Source: Phytohabitans rumicis
Lineage (GTDB): Bacteria; Actinomycetota; Actinomycetes; Mycobacteriales; Micromonosporaceae
Direction: 5' to 3'
Assembly: GCF_011764445.1 (NCBI RefSeq)
Contig: NZ_BLPG01000001.1
Span: forward strand, 8,361,316-8,425,315
DNA length: 64,000 nt
The notes beneath the pieces are model-generated. The model was not told the origin of the DNA. It worked only from the letters and a program-made list of their open reading frames with translations, and ran no database searches. Every line of letters starts with the position of its first letter. Position 1 is the stretch's first letter. The position numbers and the translations under genes are program-made. Shown piece after piece: positions 55,302 to 63,485 of this stretch.

Positions 55302-57089
55302 ATGGTGCATACGCGAGTACTTCTCATGTTTGGGCGCAGGTGGTGGGCGTACCCACTGACTGTCGTCCTGGCGCTGGCTGCGCTGGCCGCGGCCGTGCGT
55401 CCGGCGGACGCCGCCGCCGTTCCGGACATCAGCGTGGTCCAGGGCCGGTACGGCTGGGTGCTGCGCGACGGCGACGGGCGCGAGGTGACCCTGCGCGGGT
55501 TCAACGTCTCGGGCAGCACCAAGCTCACCGAGACTGGGCTGCTGCCGTTCCACAGCACGGCCGACGCGGCGAAGTCCGCGCAGGCGATGCGCGACCTCAC
55601 CGGCGCGAACGCGATCCGGTTCCTGATCAGCTGGGAGGGCGTGCAGCCGGCGCGGGACCGGATCGATACCGCCTACCTGGCGCGGGCGGTGGCGCAGATC
55701 CGGGAGTTCACCAACCGGGGCATCTACGTGCTGCTCGACTACCACCAGGACCTGTACTCGGCGCACCTGTTCGACGAGGACAGCTGGTACGACGGCGACG
55801 GCGCGCCGAAGTGGGTGATCGACGCGGGCGACTACCCGGACGAGTTCTGCGGGATCTGCTTCCTGTGGGGGCAGAACATGCAGACCAACGCGGCCGTCCG
55901 CGAGGCGCAGTACGACTTCTGGCGCAACCACGCGGGCGTGCAGGACGCGTTCCTGAGCCAGGCCGGTACGACGATGGCGTACCTGAAGCAGGCGCTGCCC
56001 TCGGCGTCGTTCGCGCGGATCATGGGCTTCGACCCGTGGAACGAGCCCTTCGACGGGGGCCTTTCCGGCGGCACCGGCGTGCAGTGGGAGCAGACCTACC
56101 TGGTCCCGTTCTACCAGCGCTTCCGGTCCACGATGGACGCCAACGGCTGGTCCGCGAAGCCCGCCTTCGTCGAGCCGCTCGTCTTCTGGAACACCGTCTA
56201 CGCCGAGCAGGGCGGCATGGCCGGCCTGCCCGCGTTCGGCGCCCGGTACGTCTTCAACAGCCACTACTACGACGGCCCGCGGTTGACGCTCGACCTGAGC
56301 CCGGCCTCGGACGGCGTCTACGCCGGCCCGATGAACCGCATCCGTGACCGCGCGCTGGCGCTGGGCACCGCGCCGTTCGTGTCCGAGTTCGGCAACGCGA
56401 TGACCAACGACCGGACACCGTGGATGATCCGCGGCATGTACCAGGGCATGGACGCGGGTGTGGCCGGCAAGTCCTGGTGGACCAGCCCGGCCAGCGGCGG
56501 CACGGTGCTGTCCAACACGATGTGGCACTGGGACATCTACAGTGGACGGCACGCCTCCGGCGAGTCGGGCGACGCCTGGAACGACGAGGACCACTCGGCG
56601 GTGACGGTCAACTCGGCCGGTGCCGTGGTGCCGCGGCTGGACATCCGGGTGCTGGACCGGCTCTTCCCGTCCGCGGTGGGCGGGCAGACGCTGGCGTTCG
56701 CGTACGAGGACCTGGCCCGCTCCGGGTACGGCGGCGCCGGCACCCAACAGGCGTGGCTGATCGCGCCGTCCTCCATGCCCGCGGTGTCCAGCCTGGTCAG
56801 CGGCCGCCAGTACGGCGTGTTGGTCTGGCGCGGCACGTCGGCCGCGCTGCACCTGCCCGCGTCGTTCACCCCCTCGACGGCCGTGGTGGTCAGCGACGTC
56901 CCGTCCAGCGCCGTCGGCATCGCCCTGGAGGAAGGCTCCACGGTGGCCCGCCAGCTCGTCATCTCGGCCCCCACCAACGGCGTCCACGTGGCCCTGGTGG
57001 TCAACCCCGGCGTGCCGGTCTCCGCGTCCGCGCTGGCCTCCGCGCGCACCGAACTCCTCGCCTGGCGCACGACGCACTTCGGGTCCTAG
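55302..57089 (+). CDS. Secreted glycoside hydrolase family 5 (endoglycoceramidase-like cellulase fold)
   Basis: 595 residues with a cleavable signal peptide (hydrophobic segment about 15-33, then PADAAA). Catalytic acid/base Glu in GFDPWNEPFDGG (about 248) and nucleophile Glu in PFVSEFGNAM (about 362); YHQDLYS and NSHYYDGP support GH5 of the EGCase-related subfamily. A beta-rich C-terminal domain follows (from about 450). Expected to cleave a glycolipid or glycoside outside the cell. ATG at 55302; ATG at 55326 would leave a shorter signal. No CebR-type box lies upstream. Confidence 0.87.
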   Translation: MVHTRVLLMFGRRWWAYPLTVVLALAALAAAVRPADAAAVPDISVVQGRYGWVLRDGDGREVTLRGFNVSGSTKLTETGLLPFHSTADAAKSAQAMRDLTGANAIRFLISWEGVQPARDRIDTAYLARAVAQIREFTNRGIYVLLDYHQDLYSAHLFDEDSWYDGDGAPKWVIDAGDYPDEFCGICFLWGQNMQTNAAVREAQYDFWRNHAGVQDAFLSQAGTTMAYLKQALPSASFARIMGFDPWNEPFDGGLSGGTGVQWEQTYLVPFYQRFRSTMDANGWSAKPAFVEPLVFWNTVYAEQGGMAGLPAFGARYVFNSHYYDGPRLTLDLSPASDGVYAGPMNRIRDRALALGTAPFVSEFGNAMTNDRTPWMIRGMYQGMDAGVAGKSWWTSPASGGTVLSNTMWHWDIYSGRHASGESGDAWNDEDHSAVTVNSAGAVVPRLDIRVLDRLFPSAVGGQTLAFAYEDLARSGYGGAGTQQAWLIAPSSMPAVSSLVSGRQYGVLVWRGTSAALHLPASFTPSTAVVVSDVPSSAVGIALEEGSTVARQLVISAPTNGVHVALVVNPGVPVSASALASARTELLAWRTTHFGS

Positions 57090-57114
57090 CCCTCGGCGAG
57101 TATTGTCCCACGTC

Positions 57115-58158
57115 ATGAGACTGGGGAGGGTTTTGACGTTCGTCGTTGTCCTTCTTGCTTTGGGTGGGTTCACTACCCCACCCAAAGCAAGATGGGAGCT
57201 GAGTGAGAGTGGGGTGACGGCGCGGCTGCGCGGGCTGTCCGTGGTCAGCCACCGGGTGGCGTGGGCCAGCGGGAGCGCGGGCACCGTGCTGCGCACCGTC
57301 GACGGCGGGCGCAGCTGGGCCCAGGTCGGCCCGCCGGGCACCGCCGACCTTCAATTCCGCGACATCGAGGCGTTCAGCGCCGACCGGGCGGTGATCCTGT
57401 CCATCGGCGAGGGCGAGCAGTCCCGGATCTACGCCACGGCCGACGGCGGGCGCACCTGGACCGAGACGTTCCGCAACGACGAGCCGCGGGCGTTCTACGA
57501 CTGCCTGGCGTTCTTCGACCACCGCCGGGGACTGGCCCTGTCCGACCCGGTCGACGGGCACTTCCGGATCGCGTCCACGGTGGACGGCGGCCGCTCGTGG
57601 CGGGTGCTGCCCCCGGACGGGATGCCGCCCGCGCTGGCCGGCGAGTTCGCGTTCGCGGCGAGCGGCACCTGCCTGGTGACCGCCGACCGTGGCGGCCCGT
57701 TCGCCTGGTTCGCCACCGGCGGCGGGGCGGCCGCGCGGGTGTTCCGCTCCGCGACGTACGGGCGTACTTGGACGGTCACCGACACACCCGTCCCCAGTGG
57801 GCCGACCGCCGGCATCTACTCGCTGGCCTTCCGCGACCCGGGGCAGGGCATCGCGGTCGGCGGTGACTTCGCGGCGCCCACCGTCGCACCGGACGCCGCG
57901 GCGCTCAGTCGCGACGCGGGCCGCACCTGGCGTACCGCGGCCACCGTGCCGGGGGAGTACCGGTCCGGGTCGGCGTGGGTCCCGCGTACGGCCAGGACGG
58001 CGCTCGCGGTCGGCCCGACCGGCAGCGACGTCAGCGACGACGGCGGGCGTACGTGGCGCCGCTTCGACACCGGCAGCTTCGACGCGGTCGACTGCGCGGC
58101 GGACGGCACCTGCTGGGCCTCCGGCGAGCAGGGCCGATTGGCGCGCCTATCTCGGTAA
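57115..58158 (+). CDS. Secreted BNR/WD40-like beta-propeller protein (YCF48/HCF136-like)
   Basis: 347 residues. Signal peptide RVLTFVVVLLALGGF followed by repeats of the Asp-box type: TVDGGRSWAQVG, TADGGRTWTETF, TVDGGRSWRVLP, SRDAGRTWRTAA and SDDGGRTWRRFD, each ending a propeller blade. Relatives are called oxidoreductases or photosystem assembly-like proteins, but the function here is not known. ATG at 57115. A perfect 16 bp hairpin lies within its signal-peptide codons. Follows the GH5 gene by 25 bases. Confidence 0.78.
   Translation: MRLGRVLTFVVVLLALGGFTTPPKARWELSESGVTARLRGLSVVSHRVAWASGSAGTVLRTVDGGRSWAQVGPPGTADLQFRDIEAFSADRAVILSIGEGEQSRIYATADGGRTWTETFRNDEPRAFYDCLAFFDHRRGLALSDPVDGHFRIASTVDGGRSWRVLPPDGMPPALAGEFAFAASGTCLVTADRGGPFAWFATGGGAAARVFRSATYGRTWTVTDTPVPSGPTAGIYSLAFRDPGQGIAVGGDFAAPTVAPDAAALSRDAGRTWRTAATVPGEYRSGSAWVPRTARTALAVGPTGSDVSDDGGRTWRRFDTGSFDAVDCAADGTCWASGEQGRLARLSR
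57153..57192. other. Perfect 16 bp inverted repeat inside the signal-peptide coding region
   Basis: TCTTGCTTTGGGTGGG (57153-57168) is the exact complement of CCCACCCAAAGCAAGA (57177-57192) with an 8-base loop. It begins 38 bases into the propeller gene. In RNA it would fold very stably soon after translation begins. May be a small inserted palindrome or an attenuator. Confidence 0.85.
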
Positions 58159-58185
58159 CTGTCCGATGTATGGTGATATGTCGGG

Positions 58186-59510
58186 GTGAAGCGCGCCCTC
58201 GTGGTCCTCGCCGCCGCAGTCGTCGGGCTGGCGCCCGTGCCGGTGCACGGTGCGGCGCCGGCCCGGCCGAACATCCTGCTGCTGGTGCTGGACGACGCCC
58301 GCACCGGCAGCACCGAGGTCATGACGAAGACCGAGGACTGGCTGCGTGGCGGCGGCGCCTACTTCCCGAACGCGGTCGCCACCACGCCGAGCTGCTGCCC
58401 GAGCCGGGCGTCCCTGCTCAGCGGCCGGTTCACCCACAACCACGGGGTGACCCAGCAGGACGCGGTCGGGCGGTACGACCACGACCGCACGCTCCAGCAC
58501 GACCTCAAGGCCGCCGGGTACGGCACGGCGGCCGTCGGCAAGCTCTTCAACAACTGGCGGCTCAGCGAGCGGCCACCGCACTTCGACCGCTGGGCGCTGA
58601 CCGGCGGCGGGTACGAGAACGCCCGCTTCGTCGTCGACGGCCGCAGCCGGCGGGCGCCGTACTCGACCACGTTCATCGGCGACCAGGTCAACCGGTACGT
58701 CGACGGGTTCGAGGCGGACGACGCCCGGCCGTGGTTCGTCTACGCGGGCTTCACCGCGCCGCACTCGCCGTACACGCCGCAGCCCAAGTACGCCGAGCGC
58801 GAGTTCCCCTGGTCCGGCAACCCGGCCGCCCGGGAGACCGACCGCCGCGACAAGCCGACCTGGGTACGCAAGTACCGGGTCACCGAGGCGGAGGGGCGGG
58901 CGACCCGGACCGCGCAACTGCGTACGTTGCTGTCGGTCGACGACGCGGTCGAGTCGGTGCGCCAGCACCTGGCGGCGCGGGGCGAACTGGACAACACCCT
59001 GGTCGTGCTGGTCTCCGACAACGGCAAGTTCTGGGCGAGCACGGGCTGCCCAGCAAGTTCGCGCCGTACGTCCCGTCGGTCGCCGTGCCGATCTACCTGT
59101 GGTGGCCGGGCCACGTGCCGGCCACGACCGACGGGCGGCTGGCGGCCCTGGTCGACGTCACGCCCACCCTGCTCGCGGCCATCGGGCTGGCGCCGAGCTA
59201 CCAGGTGGACGGCCGCGGCCTGCTCGGGGCGGACCGCCGCGACCGGGTGCTGCTGGAGTACTGGCAGGACCGCGCGAACGGCAGCATCCCCACCTGGGCG
59301 TCCACGTACGCCCCGGGGCGCTGGCAGTACACCGAGTACTACGACGGCGGCGGCCGGCGGGTCGACCGGGAGTACTACGACCTCACGGCCGACCCGTGGC
59401 AACTGTCCAATGTGCTCGGCGACGGCGAACCGGCCAACGACCCGGACCTGGCGCCGCTCGCCGACGCCCTCGCCGCCCAGCGCCGCTGCACCGGTACCGC
59501 TTGCTCCTAG
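58186..59510 (+). CDS. Secreted type I sulfatase; apparent 1-base frameshift near 59035
   Basis: Signal peptide (ALVVLAAAVVGLAPVPVHGA) then sulfatase domain. Metal-binding Asp pair in LLLVLDDART; formylglycine signature CCPSRASLLSGR, with Cys70 as the residue converted to formylglycine; VSDNGKFWA supplies further metal ligands. After FWA the frame breaks and the other frame continues HGLPSKFAPYVPSVAVPIYL to the stop; one more G in GGCGAG at 59033-59037 gives one protein of about 442 residues. Cleaves sulfate esters outside the cell; a formylglycine-generating enzyme is needed but not seen here. GTG start at 58186. Confidence 0.85.
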
Positions 59511-59518
59511 GGCCGGTC

Positions 59519-60100
59519 TCAGCCCAGGAAGCTGACCGGCTCCGGCTCGTTGCCGGGGCGCCACTTGATGCCGCAGCCGAGGCTCGGCACATGCGGCTCG
59601 GGCACCGCCTCGCCGGCCAGCGCGCTGTCGATGGCGGCGCGCAGCAGGTCGCCGGTCACCGGCACGTCGTTCTTGGGGCGGGCCTCGTCGAACGCGCCGC
59701 GGTAGACCAGCCGGCGCTGCGCGTCGTACAGGAAGAAGTCGGGGGTGCAGGCCGCGGCGTACGCCTTGGCCACCTCCTGCGAGGCGTCCACCAGGTACGG
59801 GAACGTGAAGCCGGCGCGCTCGATCTGCGCCGCCAGCCCCGGCACGTCGTCGTCCGGGTAGTTGACCGTGTCGTTGCTGCTGATGGCAACGGTGGCCAGG
59901 CCCTTGCCGGCGTACTCGGCGGTCAGCGCGCCGAGCACCGACTCGACGTGCCGGACGTACGGGCAGTGGTTGCTGAGGAAGACGACCAGCAGCGCGGGGG
60001 CCGACACGTCGGCGAGCTTCACCTCCGGGCCGGCGACCGAGGGGAGCACGAAGTCTGGCGCGGGCGTGCCGAGCGGCACGAGAAACGAGGAAACGGCCAT
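59519..60100 (-). CDS. Thioredoxin-fold protein, AhpC/TSA-like, single Cys
   Basis: 193 residues. LGTPAPDFVLPSVAGPEVKL and VVFLSNHCPYVRHVES place one Cys at the active position (CPYV); CTPDFFLYDAQRRLVYRG carries the cis-Pro region. Matches the 'thioredoxin family protein' group with NHCP motif; probably a peroxidase or redox helper in the cytosol. ATG at 60100. Convergent with the sulfatase gene. Confidence 0.85.
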   Translation of the reverse strand: MAVSSFLVPLGTPAPDFVLPSVAGPEVKLADVSAPALLVVFLSNHCPYVRHVESVLGALTAEYAGKGLATVAISSNDTVNYPDDDVPGLAAQIERAGFTFPYLVDASQEVAKAYAAACTPDFFLYDAQRRLVYRGAFDEARPKNDVPVTGDLLRAAIDSALAGEAVPEPHVPSLGCGIKWRPGNEPEPVSFLG

Positions 60101-60182
60101 GCGGCCAGCCTATCCGGCGGTACGGCTGTCGGCTTGGCGGCATTCGGGCGGGCCGGCGCCGCCGGTGTGGTTCCGTCGAGGG

Positions 60183-61178
60183 GTGCCGATCGAACGCTAC
60201 GGCGTGCTCGCGGGGCAGGTCGTCGACTGCCGCGTGGAGACCACGGACACCCCGCACTACCAGATCCGGCTGCGGGCGCCGGACGGCGACTACCGCGCCG
60301 CCGTGAACGTGCGCTCCTCGCTGTCCCCGCCGGACCTGCTCTTCCTGGTCGACGACGACTTCCGGCACCCGGTGACCGCGGGCCTGGCGGAGCTGCCGGA
60401 CGGCTTCACGCCGCTGCTCAGCCGGCCGGGCGGGCTGGCGCTCGACTTCATCCGCGCCGGGCTCTTCGACCGCCAGGGCATGCGGGTGGTGCCGACCACG
60501 CTCCCGGGGCCGGACAACGACCTCGGCGAGTTCCTCGACCACTACGTACGCCGGCTCGTCGGCACAGACGCCCGCGCGTACGTCTTCGGGCAGCGCTGGG
60601 GGCCGGAGGACCGCACGCCCGACAAGATCTTCGGGTTCCGGCCCGGCAACGGCGTCCACGACGTGCACATGAACCAGGGCAACAGCGGCCGGTTCGGCGC
60701 CGACAACGGCGTATGGCAGGACGGCGCGCTGGTGCTGCGGCTGCCCGAGGGCGACCGGTGGGTGGCGTTCTTCCTCGCGTTCCAGTCGCAGTCCTGGCAC
60801 ACCGACGACGCCACCGGCCACCCGATCACCCCGCCGGGGCCCGCGCCGACCGGGCCGGAGCTGCGGGTCCGCATCGTCGCCGCGCTGGTCAACCCGGTCG
60901 GCCCGGCGCCGGAGCGGGAGACCGTCACGCTGCTCAACGCCTCGCCCGAGCCGGTACGGCTGGACGGCTGGGCGCTGGTGGACCGGCTCGCGCACCGGCA
61001 GCCGCTGACCGGCACCATCGCCGCCGGCGCGGCCCTGCCCGTGGTGGTGGCGGCGCCGGTCCAGCTCGGCAACAAGGGCGGCACGATCACCCTGCTGGAC
61101 GGGGAGGGGCTCAAGGCGGACGGCGTCGCGTACACCAAGGAGCAGGCGTCCCAAGAGGGCTGGAGCATCCTCTTCTAG
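60183..61178 (+). CDS. DUF2278-family protein with C-terminal lamin-tail-like domain
   Basis: 331 residues. IERYGVLAGQVVDCRVETTD opens the DUF2278 fold; GVHDVHMNQGNSG is its conserved motif. The C-terminal part (about 225-331: TVTLLNASPEPVRLDGWALV and IAAGAALPVVVAAPVQLGNKG separately) is a lamin-tail (LTD) immunoglobulin-like domain. Function unknown. GTG at 60183 chosen as homology starts there. Its stop codon lies in a 10 bp sequence repeated on the far side of the neighbouring element. Confidence 0.82.
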   Translation: MPIERYGVLAGQVVDCRVETTDTPHYQIRLRAPDGDYRAAVNVRSSLSPPDLLFLVDDDFRHPVTAGLAELPDGFTPLLSRPGGLALDFIRAGLFDRQGMRVVPTTLPGPDNDLGEFLDHYVRRLVGTDARAYVFGQRWGPEDRTPDKIFGFRPGNGVHDVHMNQGNSGRFGADNGVWQDGALVLRLPEGDRWVAFFLAFQSQSWHTDDATGHPITPPGPAPTGPELRVRIVAALVNPVGPAPERETVTLLNASPEPVRLDGWALVDRLAHRQPLTGTIAAGAALPVVVAAPVQLGNKGGTITLLDGEGLKADGVAYTKEQASQEGWSILF

Positions 61179-61457
61179 GGAGTTTTGGGGGCCGGGATGC
61201 CCTGCGAAGCCCGTCAGGCTTGATGTCTTCGCAGGTCACCCCGGCCCCAAAACCGACCTGGTCAAGCAAGACGGCGACAGTTCAGCTCTAAACAAGGGAG
61301 TTACCGCCGACCCTTAGTCCCCGGGGTGGTAAAGGTCGGCGGTTGCTCCAGAGTTGGTAAGTGTCGTGACTCGAACGCGCTCGTCAGGTTTTGGGGCCGG
61401 GGTGACTCGCGAAGACATCAAGCTTGACGGGCTTCGCGAGGCACCCCGGCCCCAAAA
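61179..61457. mobile_element. MITE-like 279 bp element: inverted hairpin ends, central hairpin, 10 bp flanking direct repeat
   Basis: The ends, 61182-61253 and 61387-61459, are copies of one roughly 72 bp hairpin in opposite orientation: outer stem GTTTTGGGG-CCGGG with its complement and an inner stem around CTTCGC/GCGAAG. The asymmetric loops (CCCGTCAGGCTTGATGT and ACATCAAGCTTGACGGG) prove the inversion. In the middle, ACCGCCGACC (61303-61312) pairs with GGTCGGCGGT (61334-61343). CCTCTTCTAG occurs immediately left (61169-61178) and right (61458-61467), like a target duplication. No ORF inside. Deleting the element plus one copy would leave two convergent genes meeting at overlapping stops. 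It could also act as a two-way terminator. Confidence 0.65.
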
Positions 61458-61463
61458 CCTCTT

Positions 61464-62116
61464 CTAGCCGCCCGGGTGGACCAGGCCGGTCTCGTAGGCC
61501 AGGATCACCGCCTGCACCCGGTCGCGCAGTGCGAGCTTGGCGAGGATCCGCTTGACGTGCGACTTCACCGTCGACTCCTCGACGACCAGCGCGGCGGCGA
61601 TCTCCTGGTTGGACAGTCCGCGCGCCACCAGCTCCAGCACGTCGCGTTCGCGCGGGGTCAGGTCGCGCAGCCGCCGCCCCGCGGCCGGGTCGGGCACCGG
61701 CTGCCGGGCCATCCGGTCGATCACGGTACGGGTCACCGACGGCGACAGCAGCGACTCACCCGCGGCGATCGTGTGGATGGCCTCGATGAGCCGCTCGGGG
61801 CGGGTGCGTTTGAGCAGGAAGCCGGAGGCGCCCGCGTGCAGCGCCCCGAAGACGTAGTCGTCGTCCTCGAACGTGGTCAGCATCAGGATCCGCGACGCGG
61901 GCGCGGCGGCGCTGAGCTCCCGGGTGGCCGCGATGCCGTCCATGCGCGGCATCCGCACGTCCATCAGCACCACCTCGGGGACAGTTGGCGGACGCGGTCG
62001 AGCGCGGCGCGCCCGTCGGCGGCCTCACCGACGACGTCGATCGTCTCGTCGCTGGACAGGACGGCGCGCAGCCCGGCCCGCATGAGGTCGTCGTCGTCCA
62101 CGATCAGCACGGTCAC
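61464..62116 (-). CDS. NarL/LuxR-family response regulator; apparent 1-base frameshift near 61979
   Basis: About 217 residues. Receiver domain from GTG 62116: [20 protein letters not shown], then the phosphorylated Asp in [12 protein letters not shown] (about residue 54) and Lys in [12 protein letters not shown]. LuxR-type [23 protein letters not shown] and [14 protein letters not shown]. The first frame stops after RQLSP; one G inserted in CCCCGAGG at 61978-61981 continues it as [10 protein letters not shown]. Partner of the histidine kinase directly upstream. Its stop overlaps the right-hand copy of the 10 bp direct repeat. Confidence 0.88.
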
Positions 62117-62135
62117 CAAAGCGGCCGACCCTCCC

Positions 62136-62196
62136 GTTGATCAGGGACCAGCTCTCCGAATCGCCGACGACACACCAGAGTCACTCCCTGATCAAC
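62136..62196. repeat. Palindromic repeat family 2, copy I
   Basis: 61 bp with GTTGATCAGGGA and TCCCTGATCAAC ends, matching copy H in length, ends and the CAGAG segment, but with a different centre. It occupies most of the 75 bp gap between the histidine kinase and its response regulator and supplies the stop codon (TGA within GTTGATC) of the kinase. Confidence 0.88.
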
Positions 62197-63352
62197 CTGG
62201 TATGGGGAGGCGGGCGTGGAGGCGGAACTCGCCGGCAACCGCGGCGGCCACCAGGGTGCCGCCCAGCAGGGTGGCGCGTTCGCGCATGCCTACGATGCCG
62301 TGGCCGCCGGGCGACGCTGGCGGCGCGGGGGCGGTGGTTGGGTTGGTTACCCGGATGTCGACCGCGTCTGGGGTGAACTGGACGGCCACGTCGGCGGTGC
62401 CGCGGCCGTGCCGCGCGGCGTTCGTGAGGGCCTCCTGCAGGATCCGGTACGCCGCCCAGGCCACCCCGTGCGGCAGCGCCCGACCCGGTGCGGGGATCGT
62501 GGCGGCGATCGCCAGTCCACCGGCCCGGTGCCGTTCGACCAGCTCCTCCAGCGCGACCGGGCCGGTGGCCGCGGCCGGCACCGGCTCGTCGTCGCGCAGC
62601 GCCCGGACCAGGCGGTCGATCTCGCCGATCGTGCCGCGGGCCACCTCCTCGATGGTGGCGATCGCGCGCTGCGAGCGGTCCGGGTCGCGCTCGTGTAACA
62701 GCCGCGCGGCCCCGGCCTGCACCAGGATCACGTTGATCGCGTGGCCGGCCGAGTCGTGCAGCTCCCGGGCGATCCGGGTGCGCTCCTCGGCGACCGCGAG
62801 CCGGCGTTCCCGCTCGGCCTCCCGCTCGGCCTGCCGGGCCCGCCGCTCCAGCTCCGCCATCCGCTCGCGGCGCAGCCGGGTGTGGTCGCCGGCCAGCCAC
62901 AGCACGCCGGCGACCAGGGCCACGCTCAGCAGCTCGGGCACCAGGATCGAGACGACGTCGGCGCCGCGCGCCGCGTACGCCAGGCCGAGCACCGGGGCGA
63001 ACGCGAGGGCGGGCAGCAGGGCCAGCCGGCGGCGGGCCAGCCGCGGGTCGCCGCCGTACGCCGCGCCCGCCGAGTAGATCGCGATGGCCGGGCCGACCGG
63101 GGTGTCGAGCGGGTACCCGAGCCGGTACATGACGGCGCTGGCCGCGATCGTCACCAGGCACACCGTCAGCGGGGCGAACCGGCGGGCGGCCAGCGGCAGC
63201 GCGGTCGCCCCGGCCAGCGCGACGCCCAGCCCGTCCAGGTGGCGGACCGCCGCGTCCGGCGTCCCGAACCCGTCCGACGCCAGCACGCCCAGCGACACGG
63301 TGAACGCCAGGACGGCGAGACCGGCGTCGAACACGGCGTTCCTGCGGGTCAC
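62192..63352 (-). CDS. NarL-type sensor histidine kinase (HisKA_3)
   Basis: About 386 residues. Four to six N-terminal membrane helices (1-150), then a coiled segment, the phospho-acceptor motif RIARELHDSAGHAINVIL and an HATPase domain with ILQEALTNAARHGRG and GHGIVGMRERATLLGG. GTG at 63352. Its last sense codon is followed by a stop inside repeat copy I, so the natural C terminus may have been altered by the repeat. Partner of the response regulator downstream; the signal is unknown. A nearby MMPL transporter may be a target. Confidence 0.88.
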   Translation of the reverse strand: MTRRNAVFDAGLAVLAFTVSLGVLASDGFGTPDAAVRHLDGLGVALAGATALPLAARRFAPLTVCLVTIAASAVMYRLGYPLDTPVGPAIAIYSAGAAYGGDPRLARRRLALLPALAFAPVLGLAYAARGADVVSILVPELLSVALVAGVLWLAGDHTRLRRERMAELERRARQAEREAERERRLAVAEERTRIARELHDSAGHAINVILVQAGAARLLHERDPDRSQRAIATIEEVARGTIGEIDRLVRALRDDEPVPAAATGPVALEELVERHRAGGLAIAATIPAPGRALPHGVAWAAYRILQEALTNAARHGRGTADVAVQFTPDAVDIRVTNPTTAPAPPASPGGHGIVGMRERATLLGGTLVAAAVAGEFRLHARLPIPG

Positions 63353-63485
63353 CACCCGAGCGTAGGGCACCCGGGCGGGGTGCCGGATCGCCCCGTGGAG
63401 GCACGCCCCTTACCCCGTGGGGGAGGCGCGCTTCGTCCCACGGCGCGTTGTGGCTGGGCGCCGGCCGTTCGTAGCGTCCCGGCAC

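Noticed and set aside
55231-55302. CebR-type operator ahead of the GH5 gene
   Set aside because: The spacer contains no TGGGAGCGCTCCCA-like sequence; the only such box seen is at 18810-18823.
61179-61457. Small non-coding RNA or riboswitch between the DUF2278 and response-regulator genes
   Set aside because: The inverted arrangement of the two end hairpins and the flanking 10 bp direct repeat fit an insertion better, and no promoter or known aptamer pattern was recognised.
850-61985. Programmed ribosomal frameshifting as the cause of the ten frame breaks
   Set aside because: The sites have no shared slippery heptamer or downstream pseudoknot, lie in unrelated genes, and all need the same kind of correction (one base added).
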